This document shows, piece after piece, positions 25,078 to 35,058 of a DNA stretch of 64,000 bases. How positions within the stretch are numbered: the stretch's first letter is position 1; each line of letters starts with the position of its first letter. Under the pieces are notes generated by a model. The model saw only the letters and a program-made list of their open reading frames with translations. It did no database searches and was not told the origin of the DNA. The translations under genes and the position numbers were made by a program. Origin of the DNA: Pusillimonas sp035515275 (GTDB lineage Bacteria; Pseudomonadota; Gammaproteobacteria; Burkholderiales; Burkholderiaceae_B); the NCBI RefSeq assembly GCF_035515275.1, contig NZ_DATJBQ010000149.1:1-64000 (forward strand), written 5' to 3'.

Positions 25078-26568
25078 TCATTCATCGACTTCAGCCTCGG
25101 CCGGCCGAGGCTGCTGCCAGTCTTCGGGTACCTGCCAGCCCCCACCCAGCGCCGTCATCAATTGCACGGATGCCAACAGGCGGCTCAGACGCAGCGAAAC
25201 TGCGGCACGCTCGGCGCTTAACGCCGTCGCCTCCACCTGCACCACACTCAGATAATCGATCAGGCCCGCGTCATACTGATTCTGCGTCAGTTGCAAGGAC
25301 TCACGCGCCGAGGCCAATGCACGGCCTTGGGTTTCTTGTTCCTGCTCGAGTACACGCAGCGCGACCAGGTAGTCTTCTACCTCTTGCAAGGCGGTTAGTA
25401 CCGTAAGGCGGTAAGCCGCCACCTGCTCATCGTACGCGGCGCGTGCTTCGTCCAGTTGCCCCTGACGTGCCCCGCCGTCGAACACGGTTAGCGCAAGCGC
25501 GGGCCCCAACGACCAGAAATGAAACGGCGCACTCAACCACTGCGCCCATTGGCTTGCCCGATAGCCGCCTTGGACGCTAAGCGTCAGATCGGGAAACCAT
25601 GCAGCTTGCGCCACGCCGATACGGGCATTAGCGGCAGCGGTACGGCGCTCGGCAGCAGCAATGTCGGGACGACGCTCCAGCAATTGCGAAGGCAAGCCCA
25701 CCGGCACAGCGGGAAGTACCGTGCTTATTGCACCGACAGTGACATCCAGTTGCGAAGGCGGGCGACCCAGTAACACCGCCAGGGCATGTTCCAGTTGGGC
25801 ACGCTGACGATCCAAGGCCAGCATTTGGGCGCGCGCATTTTCAAGCTGAGTGCGCGCAGTGGCCACATCCGCCTGCGCGGCCACCCCAGCCGCGTAGCGG
25901 TTCTGGGTCATTTCCAACGAACGCTCGTAGGCCTGCACCGTTTTTCCAAACAGTTCTTTCTCGGTATCAAAGGCCCGCAACTGAAAATAGGTTTGAGCCA
26001 ATGTCGATTGCATGCTCAGGCGCGTAGCCGCCACGTCGGAAGCACCGGCCTGAGCACCCGCCTGGCCGGCCTCGACCGTGCGCCGCACGCGCCCCCATAA
26101 GTCGACCTCCCAACTGACGTTGCCGGACAAACTGTACTGACTACCGGTTGTGCCGCCCGAGGCGCCGGCGCCTCCCGAACCCGCACCCGAGCGCGTCGCC
26201 GAGACAGTAGAACCAATGGTGGGGAAAAAGCCGGCGCCGGCCGATCGGACCAAGGCCTGCGCCTGTCGGTAGCGAGCCTCGGCTTGTGCAATGCTAAGGT
26301 TGGCCCCCAGCATCTCGTCCATCAACCCGTTTAGTTCATTGTCTTCAAAGCTGCGCCACCAATCGGGGCGAGGAGCCTGGTCACCGGGCTGAGCGGGCTT
26401 CCAGCCCTGCGCCTCTTTGTAGTGGCTGCCCACCTGCACGACCGGCAAGCGGTAGTCGGGCCCGACGGCACAGCCTGCCAGAATCAAACTGAAGACCAGC
26501 ACCCCTAGACGTTTGCTGGTTCGCCAACCTGAGAACCGCTGCTGAAAACTCAAATCAGTTTTGAACAT
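25078..26568 (-). CDS. outer membrane factor of an RND efflux pump (NodT family lipoprotein)
   Basis: Outer-membrane channel of 496 residues of the OprM/NodT type. The N-terminus carries a lipoprotein signal (LGVLVFSLILAGC), followed by AVGPDYRLPVV, which opens the typical mature sequence. Two repeated TolC-type modules follow, with LSIAQAEARYRQAQALVRSA, NVSWEVDLWGRVRRTVEAG, LLERRPDIAAAERRTAAANA and NQYDAGLIDYLSVVQVEATA. ATG 26568 is chosen because GAGAGAG lies upstream and the signal then starts normally. It is the last gene of the operon, 62 bases after the second RND gene, and thus corresponds to OpmB of the MuxABC-OpmB set. Confidence 0.94.
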   Translation of the reverse strand: MFKTDLSFQQRFSGWRTSKRLGVLVFSLILAGCAVGPDYRLPVVQVGSHYKEAQGWKPAQPGDQAPRPDWWRSFEDNELNGLMDEMLGANLSIAQAEARYRQAQALVRSAGAGFFPTIGSTVSATRSGAGSGGAGASGGTTGSQYSLSGNVSWEVDLWGRVRRTVEAGQAGAQAGASDVAATRLSMQSTLAQTYFQLRAFDTEKELFGKTVQAYERSLEMTQNRYAAGVAAQADVATARTQLENARAQMLALDRQRAQLEHALAVLLGRPPSQLDVTVGAISTVLPAVPVGLPSQLLERRPDIAAAERRTAAANARIGVAQAAWFPDLTLSVQGGYRASQWAQWLSAPFHFWSLGPALALTVFDGGARQGQLDEARAAYDEQVAAYRLTVLTALQEVEDYLVALRVLEQEQETQGRALASARESLQLTQNQYDAGLIDYLSVVQVEATALSAERAAVSLRLSRLLASVQLMTALGGGWQVPEDWQQPRPAEAEVDE

Positions 26569-26630
26569 TTCTCTCTCTTCATGCCTGGCGGCCCAAATGG
26601 ATGCCGTCATGCGCTGCGACGAGGGCAGCT

Positions 26631-29600
26631 TCACTGGACGACTGACTTCGGCGGCCTGGCTTTACCCGGCCTGCGCACCCCAAACCGACCTGCGGTCCAT
26701 AGGCGCAAACGGTCCAGATACAAATAGACTACCGGCGTCGTATACAAGGTAAGTACTTGGCTAAGAATCAGGCCGCCGGCAATCGTAATGCCCAGCGGCT
26801 GGCGAATTTCGACGCCCGCACCGGTGGCAAAAATAAGCGGCAAGGCCCCGAACAAAGCCGACATCGTGGTCATCATGATCGGCCGGAAGCGCACCAGGCA
26901 AGCCTCGTAGATGGCATCACGCGTGGAAAGGTGGCGCTGTCGCTCTGCTTGCAGCGCAAAGTCGACCATCATGATCGCGTTCTTCTTGACGATGCCGATC
27001 AGCAAGAACACCCCGATAAGCGCGATCAGGGAAAACTCGTGGCCAAGCAACAGCAGGGCCAGCAAGGCGCCAATGCCCGCCGAAGGAAGCGTGGACAAAA
27101 TCGTGATGGGGTGCACATAACTTTCGTACAGCATGCCCAGCACAATATACATGGTGACCAGCGCGGCAAGTATCAGCCAGGGTTGCTGCTGCACGGCTTT
27201 CTGCAGGTCTTGCGCATCGCCCAGAAAGCCCGCCTGAATCTGGTCGCTGGGCAAGCCGATGCGGGCCACGGCCGCTTCTATGGCCGCTACCGCCTCGGGC
27301 AGCGTAACGCCGGGAGCAAGATTAAAAGAGATGTTCTCGGCCGCGAACAAGCCTTCGTGCCTGACACTGGTAGGCGCCGTGCCCGACTCGAAACGCGTAA
27401 ACGCCGCCAGGGGTATGCGGTTGCCCTCAGCGGTAATGACCTGCACCTGTTTAAGCGATTCGACATCGCGCGAATAGCGCGGGTCGACGGCCATGACCAC
27501 GTGGTACTGATTCAGCGGCCCATAAATGACCGATACCTGACGCTGGCTGAACGCGTTGTTCAACGTAGACGAGATCAGGGACATGTCAACGCCCAGGCGG
27601 GCTGCCGCATCTCGGTCAATCACCAATTCAACGCGCTGGCCTTTGTCTTCGACGTCGTCCTCCACATCGACAAGCTCGGGCAGCCCGGCCATGGCCTCGC
27701 GCACACGTGCCACCCAGGTCTTGAGCAAGGGCAGCTCGCTGGCCATCAACGAGTAATCGTACGAACCCGAACCGCGGCGCCCCGCCCCACGCAGGTCTTG
27801 CTCGGGAATAAGAGTTAGTCTGGCCCCCGGCTCATTGGCAAAGCGCCCACGCAAACGGTTGACAACATCCATGGCCGCCACGCCGCGCTCTTGCAGCGGT
27901 TTTAGCTGGATCATCATGAAGCTTGAGGTACTGCCGCCACGCCCGCCCATGAAAATAGTGACGGTATCGATGGCGGGGTCTTGCAGCAGGACGTCGCGAA
28001 ACTTCTCGAGCTTGGGCTGGGCGGCCTGAAACGAGGTGCCCGGATCGACCCTGAAAAAACCCATTAGCTGACCGGTGTCTTGCTGTGGGAAAAAACTTTT
28101 TGGTACGACCGAATACAGGTACACGTTCAAGCCTATGGTGGCCAGCAACAGCAGCAACATAAGTCGGCTGTGCCGTAAGGCCCAATTCAGCGATATGCGG
28201 TAGCCCTGCAGCATGCGGTCGCCCGCCCCCTGCAGGCTGCGTCCCAGAAAGCCCGGCTCGCGCTTGCCCGCAGCCTTAGGCTTTAGCAGGCGTGAACACA
28301 TCATGGGGGTCAGTATCAAAGACAACAACAACGAGACCAGAATCGCCGCGGTAAGCGTAATGGCGAACTCTTGAAACAGACGCCCAAGCAAGCCACCCAT
28401 GAGCAAGATGGGAATAAACACGGCCACCAGCGACAGGCTCATGGCGGTCACCGTAAAGCCCACTTCGCGCACACCGCGTATGGCTGCGCGAAACGGCGAC
28501 ATACCTCGTTCGATATGGCGCGAGATATTCTCGAGCACAACAATGGCGTCATCAACGACAAAGCCTGTCGCCACAATAAGCGCCATCAGAGAAATGGTGT
28601 TCAAGCTGAAATCGAACCACCACATCAGGCCAAAGGTGGTAATGAGCGAAGCCGGCACAACGACGCTCGGTATAAGGGCCGCCCGCCAATTGCCCAAAAA
28701 CAGCAACACCACCAGCACCACCAGAATCACCGCAATAAACAGGGTCAGCTCGGCCTCGTGCAGCGAGGCCCGTATGCTGGGTGTACGATCTTGCGCGATA
28801 GTCAGGTTTACATGTGCCGGCGCCATCGCCTGAAACACGGGCAGCTGCTCGCGTATGGCGTCGACCGTTTCAATAATGTTGGCGTCGGGCTGACGGCGAA
28901 CAATCAGCAATACCGACCGCTTGTCGTTGAAGTAACCAACGTTGTATATCTGCTCGACTGAATCCTCGACGGTTGCCACGTCGCTCAGCCGTATGGGTGC
29001 ATTGTTGCGCCACGCAATGATCAAGGGCGCATACTGAGCCGCCCGGGTCAGTTGCGTGGTGGACTGCAACCACCACTGATGCCGCTCGTTCTCGACAATA
29101 CCGCTGGGTCGCAAGGTGTTGGCATTGGACAAGGCAGCGCGCACTTCGTCCAGCGAAACCCCTGCACTGACCAGCGCCTGCGGGTTCAGGTTTACCCGCA
29201 CCGCAGGCAATGAACTACCACCCACCGTCACCTCGCCCACTCCCGACACCTGAGATAGCTTCTGCGCAATGACGGTAGAGGCCAGGTCGTACAGCTGACC
29301 CTGCGTTGCCACATCGGACGTCAACGCCAACACCATAATGGGGGCCGATGACGGATTCACTTTGTTGTAAGTGGGGCTGTTGCGCAGCCCCGAAGGCAGC
29401 ATGGCGCGGGCCTCATTGATGGCGGCCTGAACGTCGCGGGCGGCACTGTTGATATCCCGGTCTATGTCGAACATCAGGGTGATGCGAGTCGACCCCTCGG
29501 AGTTGCGCGACGACATCTCTTGCAAGCCGGCAATTGAACCCAGGGCCTGTTCAAGCGGCATGGCCACGCTCGAGGCCATGGTCTCCGGGCTGGCACCCGC

Positions 29601-29753
29601 CATGCTGGCAGTGACCGAGATCATCGGGACATCGATTTCGGGCAATGGAGCCACCGGCAGCAGCCGGTAGGCCAATACGCCCGAGAGCACCAACGCGATG
29701 CACAGCAGCGTCGTAGCCACCGGCCGCACAATGAACAGTGTGAGCCATTTCAT
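26631..29753 (-). CDS. RND multidrug efflux transporter, MdtC/MuxC-like
   Basis: Inner-membrane proton-driven exporter of 1040 residues with twelve expected membrane helices. FIVRPVATTLLCIALVLSG opens the protein, TGFVVDDAIVVLENISRH near residue 400 contains the charged TM4 motif, and GIVKKNAIMMVDFAL near residue 930 matches TM11. The length and N-terminal LPVAPLPEIDVPMISVTASM fit the MdtB/MdtC group. Its ATG overlaps the stop of the upstream RND gene by four bases. In MdtABC-type pumps the two RND subunits form a mixed trimer, typically two of the upstream and one of this kind. Substrates (bile salts, novobiocin and others in known pumps) cannot be read from sequence. Confidence 0.93.
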   Translation of the reverse strand: MKWLTLFIVRPVATTLLCIALVLSGVLAYRLLPVAPLPEIDVPMISVTASMAGASPETMASSVAMPLEQALGSIAGLQEMSSRNSEGSTRITLMFDIDRDINSAARDVQAAINEARAMLPSGLRNSPTYNKVNPSSAPIMVLALTSDVATQGQLYDLASTVIAQKLSQVSGVGEVTVGGSSLPAVRVNLNPQALVSAGVSLDEVRAALSNANTLRPSGIVENERHQWWLQSTTQLTRAAQYAPLIIAWRNNAPIRLSDVATVEDSVEQIYNVGYFNDKRSVLLIVRRQPDANIIETVDAIREQLPVFQAMAPAHVNLTIAQDRTPSIRASLHEAELTLFIAVILVVLVVLLFLGNWRAALIPSVVVPASLITTFGLMWWFDFSLNTISLMALIVATGFVVDDAIVVLENISRHIERGMSPFRAAIRGVREVGFTVTAMSLSLVAVFIPILLMGGLLGRLFQEFAITLTAAILVSLLLSLILTPMMCSRLLKPKAAGKREPGFLGRSLQGAGDRMLQGYRISLNWALRHSRLMLLLLLATIGLNVYLYSVVPKSFFPQQDTGQLMGFFRVDPGTSFQAAQPKLEKFRDVLLQDPAIDTVTIFMGGRGGSTSSFMMIQLKPLQERGVAAMDVVNRLRGRFANEPGARLTLIPEQDLRGAGRRGSGSYDYSLMASELPLLKTWVARVREAMAGLPELVDVEDDVEDKGQRVELVIDRDAAARLGVDMSLISSTLNNAFSQRQVSVIYGPLNQYHVVMAVDPRYSRDVESLKQVQVITAEGNRIPLAAFTRFESGTAPTSVRHEGLFAAENISFNLAPGVTLPEAVAAIEAAVARIGLPSDQIQAGFLGDAQDLQKAVQQQPWLILAALVTMYIVLGMLYESYVHPITILSTLPSAGIGALLALLLLGHEFSLIALIGVFLLIGIVKKNAIMMVDFALQAERQRHLSTRDAIYEACLVRFRPIMMTTMSALFGALPLIFATGAGVEIRQPLGITIAGGLILSQVLTLYTTPVVYLYLDRLRLWTAGRFGVRRPGKARPPKSVVQ

Positions 29754-32700
29754 GGCTGCACCTGCGGGGCGACGCCTCGTCTGGTCCGCCCGGCGCGGCG
29801 TGAGAGCCGATCGAACATCAAATAGATGACCGGCGTGGTGAACAGGGTAAGCAACTGACTGCAAATCAGCCCGCCCACCATGACCAGGCCCAGCGGCTGC
29901 CGCAGCTCGGACCCCGCACCGGTGGAGAGCATCAGAGGTATGGCGCTGAACAGCGCTGCAAACGTGGTCATGAGTATGGGCCGAAACCGCAACAAGGCCG
30001 CTTCGTAAATGGCGTCACGCGGCGCCAGGCCTCGCCCCCGTTCGGCATCGAGGGCAAAGTCGATCATCATGATCGCGTTTTTCTTGACGATGCCGATCAG
30101 CAAAATAATGCCGATGATGCCGATCATGTCCAGTTCCTTGCCGGTAAGCAACAAGGCCAGCAAGGCTCCAATCGCAGCCGAAGGCAAGGTCGACAAGATT
30201 GTGACCGGGTGAATGTAGCTTTCGTACAGAATGCCCAGAACGATATACATCGCCACCACCGCCGCAAGCATCAGCCATAACGTGCTCGACAACGAGGCCT
30301 CAAAGGCACGCGCGGCGCCCTGGAACTGCATTTCGATGGTCGCCGGCATGCCCAGCGAACTTTGCGCCCGCACAATGGCGTCGACCGCATCCGACAAGGC
30401 TACGCCTTGCGCCAGGTTGAACGACAGCGTTGCGGCCGGAAACTGCCCGAGGCGCTCTATAGACAACAGCCCCGCTTGTTGCGATGCCCTGACCACGCTG
30501 GTCAAAGGGGTCATGCCGCCCGACCCGCTGCGAATATAGATATTATTCAATGCGCCGGGGTCGCGACGAAACTGCTCATCCACCTCAAGCACCACCCGGT
30601 ATTGGGCCGACTGAGTAAATATGGTTGAAACCAGACGCTGGCCAAAGGCGTCGTACAAGGCTTCGTCAACGGCGGCGGTAGAAATGCCCAGGCGGGCCGC
30701 CGCGTCGCGGTCAATTTCCAGCACCGTTTGCAAGCCGCCCGACTGCTGGTCGTTGTTGACGTCTTCCAATTGAGGCAACTGCCGCATGGCTGCTTCCAGG
30801 CGCGGCGCCCATTCGATCAGTACCGCGCGATCAGGGTCGGACAATGACATCTGATACTGCGTTCGGCTGATGCGGTCTTCGATTTTCAGGTCTTGCACCG
30901 GTTGCATAAATACCTGTATGTCGGGTATTTGGGCCAGTTGCTCGTTCAACCTGCGTATGATCGCGTCGGCCTTGGCGTCGCGCTCGGCGAGAGGCGCCAG
31001 CGCAATTTGCATGCGCCCCGTATTGAGGGTGGGGTTGGTGCCGTCCACGCCGATAAATGACGTCACCGCCGCGACATCCGGGTCTTGCAAAATAACGGCT
31101 GCGGCTTCTTTCTGACGTTCGGCCATGGCACTGAAGGAAACAGAAGCCGGCGCCTGACTGATCGCCTGAATTTGCCCGGTGTCCTGCTGCGGAAAGAACC
31201 CCTTGGGTACCAGGGCATACAACAGGGCCGTGAGCAACAGTGTGCCCACCGCCACCCATAAGGTCAGCCGCTGATGGGCCAGCACCCAGATCAGCCCGCG
31301 GTCGTACGCAGCGACCAGACGATCCATGCCTTGGCCCAACCATTGCTGGAATCGGCTGTATGAGCGCTCGGATTCAGGCCGCAACATGCGGGCGCACATC
31401 ATGGGGGTCAGGGTCAGCGAAATGCCCAGCGACAGCAATATGGCGACCGCCAGCGTAATGGCGAACTCGCTGAACAGCCGGCCGATCACATCGCTCATGA
31501 ACAGCAAGGGTATCAATACGGCAATCAGCGACAGGGTCAGCGATACCAGCGTAAAGCCGATCTGGGCGGCCCCCTTCAGCGCTGCCTGCAAGGCGCTTTC
31601 GCCCTGCTCGATGTGCCGGGCGATGTTCTCGATCATGACAATGGCGTCGTCCACCACGAAGCCGGTCGCAATGGTCAGCGCCATGAGAGTCAGGTTGTTG
31701 ATGCTGAACCCGGCCAAATACATGACGGCGAAGGTTCCGACCAACGACAGCGGAACGACCACGCTGGGTATGAAGGTGGCGTTCCAGCTGCGCAGGAAGG
31801 CAAAGGTCACCATGACCACCAGGGCGATTGCCAGCAGCATCTCGAACTGAACCTGGCTGACCGACTCACGGATGGTTTCGGTGCGGTCGGACGCCACCGT
31901 TACGTCAACCCCGACGGGCAAGGCCTGCCGCAATGAAGGCAGCAACTCTTTGACTCGGTCCACCACTTCGATCACGTTGGCGCCCGGCTGTCGTTGAATG
32001 TTCAGCAACACGGCCGGCTGGTTGTCGGCCCATGCGGCCTGGCGGGTGTTCTCTGCGCCCCGGGTCGCAACCGCCACGTCGCGCAAGCGCAGCGCCGCAC
32101 CATCCTGATAAGCAAGAATCAGGCTTTCGTAGTCGGCAATGGAACGCAGCTGGTCGTTTGCATTGATGGTCGTGGAGCGTTGCGGACCGTCGAGGTTGCC
32201 TTTTGGCTGATTTACGTTGGCCGCCACAATGGCCGAGCGCAGGTCGGACAAGGCCAGGCCCCGGGCAGCAAGCGCCTGCGGGTTGGCCTGAATGCGCACC
32301 GCCGGACGCTGCCCCCCGGCAATACTGACCAGGCCCACCCCCGTTATTTGCGACAGCTTCTGCGCCACACGAATATCGATCAGGTCTCGCACCTCGTGCA
32401 GCGGCAAGGTAGGCGAGGTTACGGCCAATGTAATAACGGGCGTATCGGCCGGGTTTACCTTGTTGTACACGGGCGGGGCCGGCAGGTCGTTGGGCAACAG
32501 ATTGGACGCCGCGTTAATGGCCGCCTGCACCTCTTGCTCGGCCACGTCCAGCGCCAGTTCAAGATCAAACTGCAAGGTAATGGAAGACACACCGCCCGAG
32601 CTGGTCGACGTCATCTGGATCAGCCCCGGCATTTGCCCAAACTGCCGCTCTAATGGCGATGTGACCAGCGCCGCCATGACCTCGGGGCCGGCGCCGGGAT

Positions 32701-32851
32701 ACTGGGTAGAGACTTGTATGGTGGGGTAGTCGACTTCGGGCAGGGCCGAAACCGGCAGCAGCCGATACGCCAAAAATCCTGCGATAAGCAGCGCCACCAT
32801 GATCAAGGTGGTGGCGACAGGTCGCAGGATGAAAAGACGTGAGAAATTCAT
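29750..32851 (-). CDS. RND multidrug efflux transporter, MdtB/MuxB-like
   Basis: Inner-membrane proton-driven exporter of 1033 residues, close relative of its downstream neighbour. FILRPVATTLIMVALLIAGF at the start, ATGFVVDDAIVMIENIARHI near residue 400 (TM4 proton relay) and GIVKKNAIMMIDFALDAERG near residue 930 are clear. The proximal order adaptor, this RND, second RND, outer-membrane factor is that of mdtABC plus opmB, which is why MdtB/MuxB is preferred. It starts 24 bases after the adaptor gene ends. No dedicated regulator is adjacent. Confidence 0.93.
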   Translation of the reverse strand: MNFSRLFILRPVATTLIMVALLIAGFLAYRLLPVSALPEVDYPTIQVSTQYPGAGPEVMAALVTSPLERQFGQMPGLIQMTSTSSGGVSSITLQFDLELALDVAEQEVQAAINAASNLLPNDLPAPPVYNKVNPADTPVITLAVTSPTLPLHEVRDLIDIRVAQKLSQITGVGLVSIAGGQRPAVRIQANPQALAARGLALSDLRSAIVAANVNQPKGNLDGPQRSTTINANDQLRSIADYESLILAYQDGAALRLRDVAVATRGAENTRQAAWADNQPAVLLNIQRQPGANVIEVVDRVKELLPSLRQALPVGVDVTVASDRTETIRESVSQVQFEMLLAIALVVMVTFAFLRSWNATFIPSVVVPLSLVGTFAVMYLAGFSINNLTLMALTIATGFVVDDAIVMIENIARHIEQGESALQAALKGAAQIGFTLVSLTLSLIAVLIPLLFMSDVIGRLFSEFAITLAVAILLSLGISLTLTPMMCARMLRPESERSYSRFQQWLGQGMDRLVAAYDRGLIWVLAHQRLTLWVAVGTLLLTALLYALVPKGFFPQQDTGQIQAISQAPASVSFSAMAERQKEAAAVILQDPDVAAVTSFIGVDGTNPTLNTGRMQIALAPLAERDAKADAIIRRLNEQLAQIPDIQVFMQPVQDLKIEDRISRTQYQMSLSDPDRAVLIEWAPRLEAAMRQLPQLEDVNNDQQSGGLQTVLEIDRDAAARLGISTAAVDEALYDAFGQRLVSTIFTQSAQYRVVLEVDEQFRRDPGALNNIYIRSGSGGMTPLTSVVRASQQAGLLSIERLGQFPAATLSFNLAQGVALSDAVDAIVRAQSSLGMPATIEMQFQGAARAFEASLSSTLWLMLAAVVAMYIVLGILYESYIHPVTILSTLPSAAIGALLALLLTGKELDMIGIIGIILLIGIVKKNAIMMIDFALDAERGRGLAPRDAIYEAALLRFRPILMTTFAALFSAIPLMLSTGAGSELRQPLGLVMVGGLICSQLLTLFTTPVIYLMFDRLSRRAGRTRRGVAPQVQP

Positions 32852-32875
32852 GGCGTAACCCGGTGCCCTTCAGCC

Positions 32876-34117
32876 CTAGTGCGCAGGCCGCAAGCCAGTG
32901 CCCCGGCCGCCTCCGGCCGAAGCCGGCGAAGCTGGTTCCGCAGTGGCGTCGCCGGTAATCACCTTTACCCGTGCGCCTTCGCGCAGCCGGTCCACGCCTT
33001 CGATGACCACCCGCGCACCGGCTTCCAGGCCGCTTTCAATCGCAACGCGATCGTCGTTCATGACGCCGGGCGTGACGCGCCTGATACTTACCGTATCGTC
33101 GTCATTCAGGACATACACGAACGCCCCTTGCGACCCCTGCTGTAGCGCCGCCGAGGGTGCCACAATGGCCGGCAGATCGGCACGCACCTTCAGGCGAACA
33201 TTGACGAACTGATTGGGAAACAATATTTCGGGCTCGTTATCTACTCGGGCCTTGAGGCGGAGCGTACCGGTGGCGACATCAATTTGATTGTCCACGGATG
33301 CAAGCCGGCCCGACGCCAGTTTGCGCGCACCGGCGCCGTCATAGACTTCAACGTCCAGGGTGCGCCCCAGCCTTAATTGTTCAAGCACATCGGGGACCTG
33401 CGCCTGGGGCAGAGTGAAGGCCACCGAGATGGGCTGGGTTTGAGTCAGCACCACCAGGCCTTCGGTGCTTGAAGAAGCGATAAGATTGCCCTGATCAACC
33501 TGGCGCAGGCCCAGACGGCCGTCGATCGGTGCCACCACCTGGGTAAAGCTCAATTGCAGCCTGGCATTGTCTACTGCCGCCTGATCGCTTTTCTGTGAAC
33601 CCAGAAACTGCTGTACCAGCGCCGCCTGGGCGTCGACCTGCTGCTTGGCGATGGAGTTTTGTTTATACAGCAGTTGATATCGCTGCAGGTCGCGCTGGGC
33701 GTTTTCCAGCTGAGCCTGGTTTTGTCGCTGCTGGCCCAAAGCCTGATCCAGCTGCACCTGAAAAGGCCGAGGGTCGATGCGCGCCAGCACGTCGCCCTGC
33801 TTGACTTTCTGGCCTTCTTTGAAGAGCACTTCCTGCAGCAGGCCGTCGACCCGGCTGCGCACGATAACGGTGTTGTAGGCCGTAACGGTGCCAATGGCAC
33901 GGTAAACGATGTCGATCTGGTCGTCCTGGACCTGGCCTACACGCACCGGTACTGCTCCGGCTGCCATAAAGGGGTTGCCTGGTCGACCCGCATCGGGAAC
34001 AGCCTGTTTTTGCCCCCCCCAATACCAATACCCAAGCGCAGCCACCACCACAACGCCCACCAGCCAGCCATAGCGGGCAACACGGCGCCTGTTCATCCCG
34101 GAATACGGATCCGACAT
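32876..34117 (-). CDS. RND periplasmic adaptor protein, MdtA/MuxA-like
   Basis: Membrane fusion protein of 413 residues, first gene of the pump operon. One N-terminal membrane segment (YGWLVGVVVVAALGYWYW) is followed by GTVTAYNTVIVRSRVDGLL (first lipoyl half), DVLARIDPRPFQVQLDQALG and a coiled-coil hairpin (about 110-180), VVAPIDGRLGLRQVDQGNLI (second lipoyl half) and the beta-barrel part with QVPDVLEQL. The ending is Gly/Arg-rich. These features fit the MdtA/HlyD-type adaptor. It is preceded by about 150 bases of non-coding sequence that should carry the operon promoter, but no clear boxes were found. Confidence 0.93.
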   Translation of the reverse strand: MSDPYSGMNRRRVARYGWLVGVVVVAALGYWYWGGQKQAVPDAGRPGNPFMAAGAVPVRVGQVQDDQIDIVYRAIGTVTAYNTVIVRSRVDGLLQEVLFKEGQKVKQGDVLARIDPRPFQVQLDQALGQQRQNQAQLENAQRDLQRYQLLYKQNSIAKQQVDAQAALVQQFLGSQKSDQAAVDNARLQLSFTQVVAPIDGRLGLRQVDQGNLIASSSTEGLVVLTQTQPISVAFTLPQAQVPDVLEQLRLGRTLDVEVYDGAGARKLASGRLASVDNQIDVATGTLRLKARVDNEPEILFPNQFVNVRLKVRADLPAIVAPSAALQQGSQGAFVYVLNDDDTVSIRRVTPGVMNDDRVAIESGLEAGARVVIEGVDRLREGARVKVITGDATAEPASPASAGGGRGTGLRPAH

Positions 34118-34270
34118 GCAATGCTCTCCATTGGGAAAAACTCAGCCGCTATTCTCGCCGATTCCGTCAGGGGCGCGAACAAAAACAAGACGATTGAAAT
34201 CTACCGCAACACCTTTGCGGCGCGTGCGCGGCGCCGCCCAGCCACCACCCATATCTGCCCGCAGGACGGG

Positions 34271-35023
34271 TTAGAGGTTACAGCGCGCCAAGCGGAAAGG
34301 GATGTCGGTGGTAACCGGCTGCGGCTTGAGCTCGTTGTCCTGGTTGGAGAACCTGATCCAGATCACGTACTTGTTGGCGCTCATTTCGGGAAAAACGCCC
34401 AGCTTGGGATCGACCCAGGTGCGCAGCAACTGATAGGTCTTGCCGGTCAGCATTTCTTGATACGCCCCCTGGTGGGCTTCGAGCGATTCGACATCGCTTG
34501 AGTCGCGCAGCATGCGCAAAATAAGCGCCAGGCCGTTATACAACGGCAAGAAAGGACTGATCCAGGTTTTGAGATCATTGACGCGGGTGTCGTGAGTTTT
34601 GATCTGCCACGCGTAATACGAAGGAATGTCGGCGGGGGAAGACCCCCCGGGTACGGACAAGCGCCCGCGCAAGCTGGCCAGCCACTCGTTGTCGCGCAGT
34701 ACTTGACCGATGCGCCCTTGCGCCCCGAGCGATGCGGTGCAATCCTGGATTTCGCTGAGCATGGCGTCGAGCGCGGCGGTATCAACGCCCGGATGCTGGC
34801 GTAAAGCGCCCAACGACAGACGCTGGCGCTCAAGATCTTGAAGCACGGAGCCGCGTAGATCAGTGCGCTCGGAAACATCAAGCAGATCGAACAGGGTTTC
34901 GAGGGCTATTTGGTGATGATGGACGTCGGGGCCGTTGGCAAAGAAAAAAAGCCTGCCAAACAAATGCTCGACCCTTAGCAGGGTCCTAACGCGTTCGTTG
35001 CAAGGATATTCATAAAGAATCAC
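34271..35023 (-). CDS. zapD: cell division protein ZapD
   Basis: Cytosolic FtsZ-binding protein of 250 residues (formerly YacF/DUF1342) that bundles FtsZ filaments at the Z ring. The N-terminal MILYEYPCNERVRTLLRVEH fits the family start, followed by the all-helical domain; SYYAWQIKTHDTRVNDLKTW and the C-terminal beta domain with YVIWIRFSNQD are recognisable. The start codon is GTG with a weak ribosome site. It lies just after coaE on the same strand, the common coaE-zapD order. The usual next gene yacG was looked for downstream (34118-34270) and is not seen. Confidence 0.92.
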   Translation of the reverse strand: MILYEYPCNERVRTLLRVEHLFGRLFFFANGPDVHHHQIALETLFDLLDVSERTDLRGSVLQDLERQRLSLGALRQHPGVDTAALDAMLSEIQDCTASLGAQGRIGQVLRDNEWLASLRGRLSVPGGSSPADIPSYYAWQIKTHDTRVNDLKTWISPFLPLYNGLALILRMLRDSSDVESLEAHQGAYQEMLTGKTYQLLRTWVDPKLGVFPEMSANKYVIWIRFSNQDNELKPQPVTTDIPFRLARCNL

Positions 35024-35058
35024 GCGACCAGAAACCTATGTTGGTTAGTACACTACGC

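Noticed and set aside
26757..27818. 353-codon plus-strand frame inside the RND transporter gene
   Set aside because: Composition rich in His, Gln and Arg with no motif, fully antisense to a well-conserved efflux gene.
34118..34270. Search for yacG after zapD
   Set aside because: No CxxC zinc motif or small open frame was found in any frame of the gap, so no gene is called.
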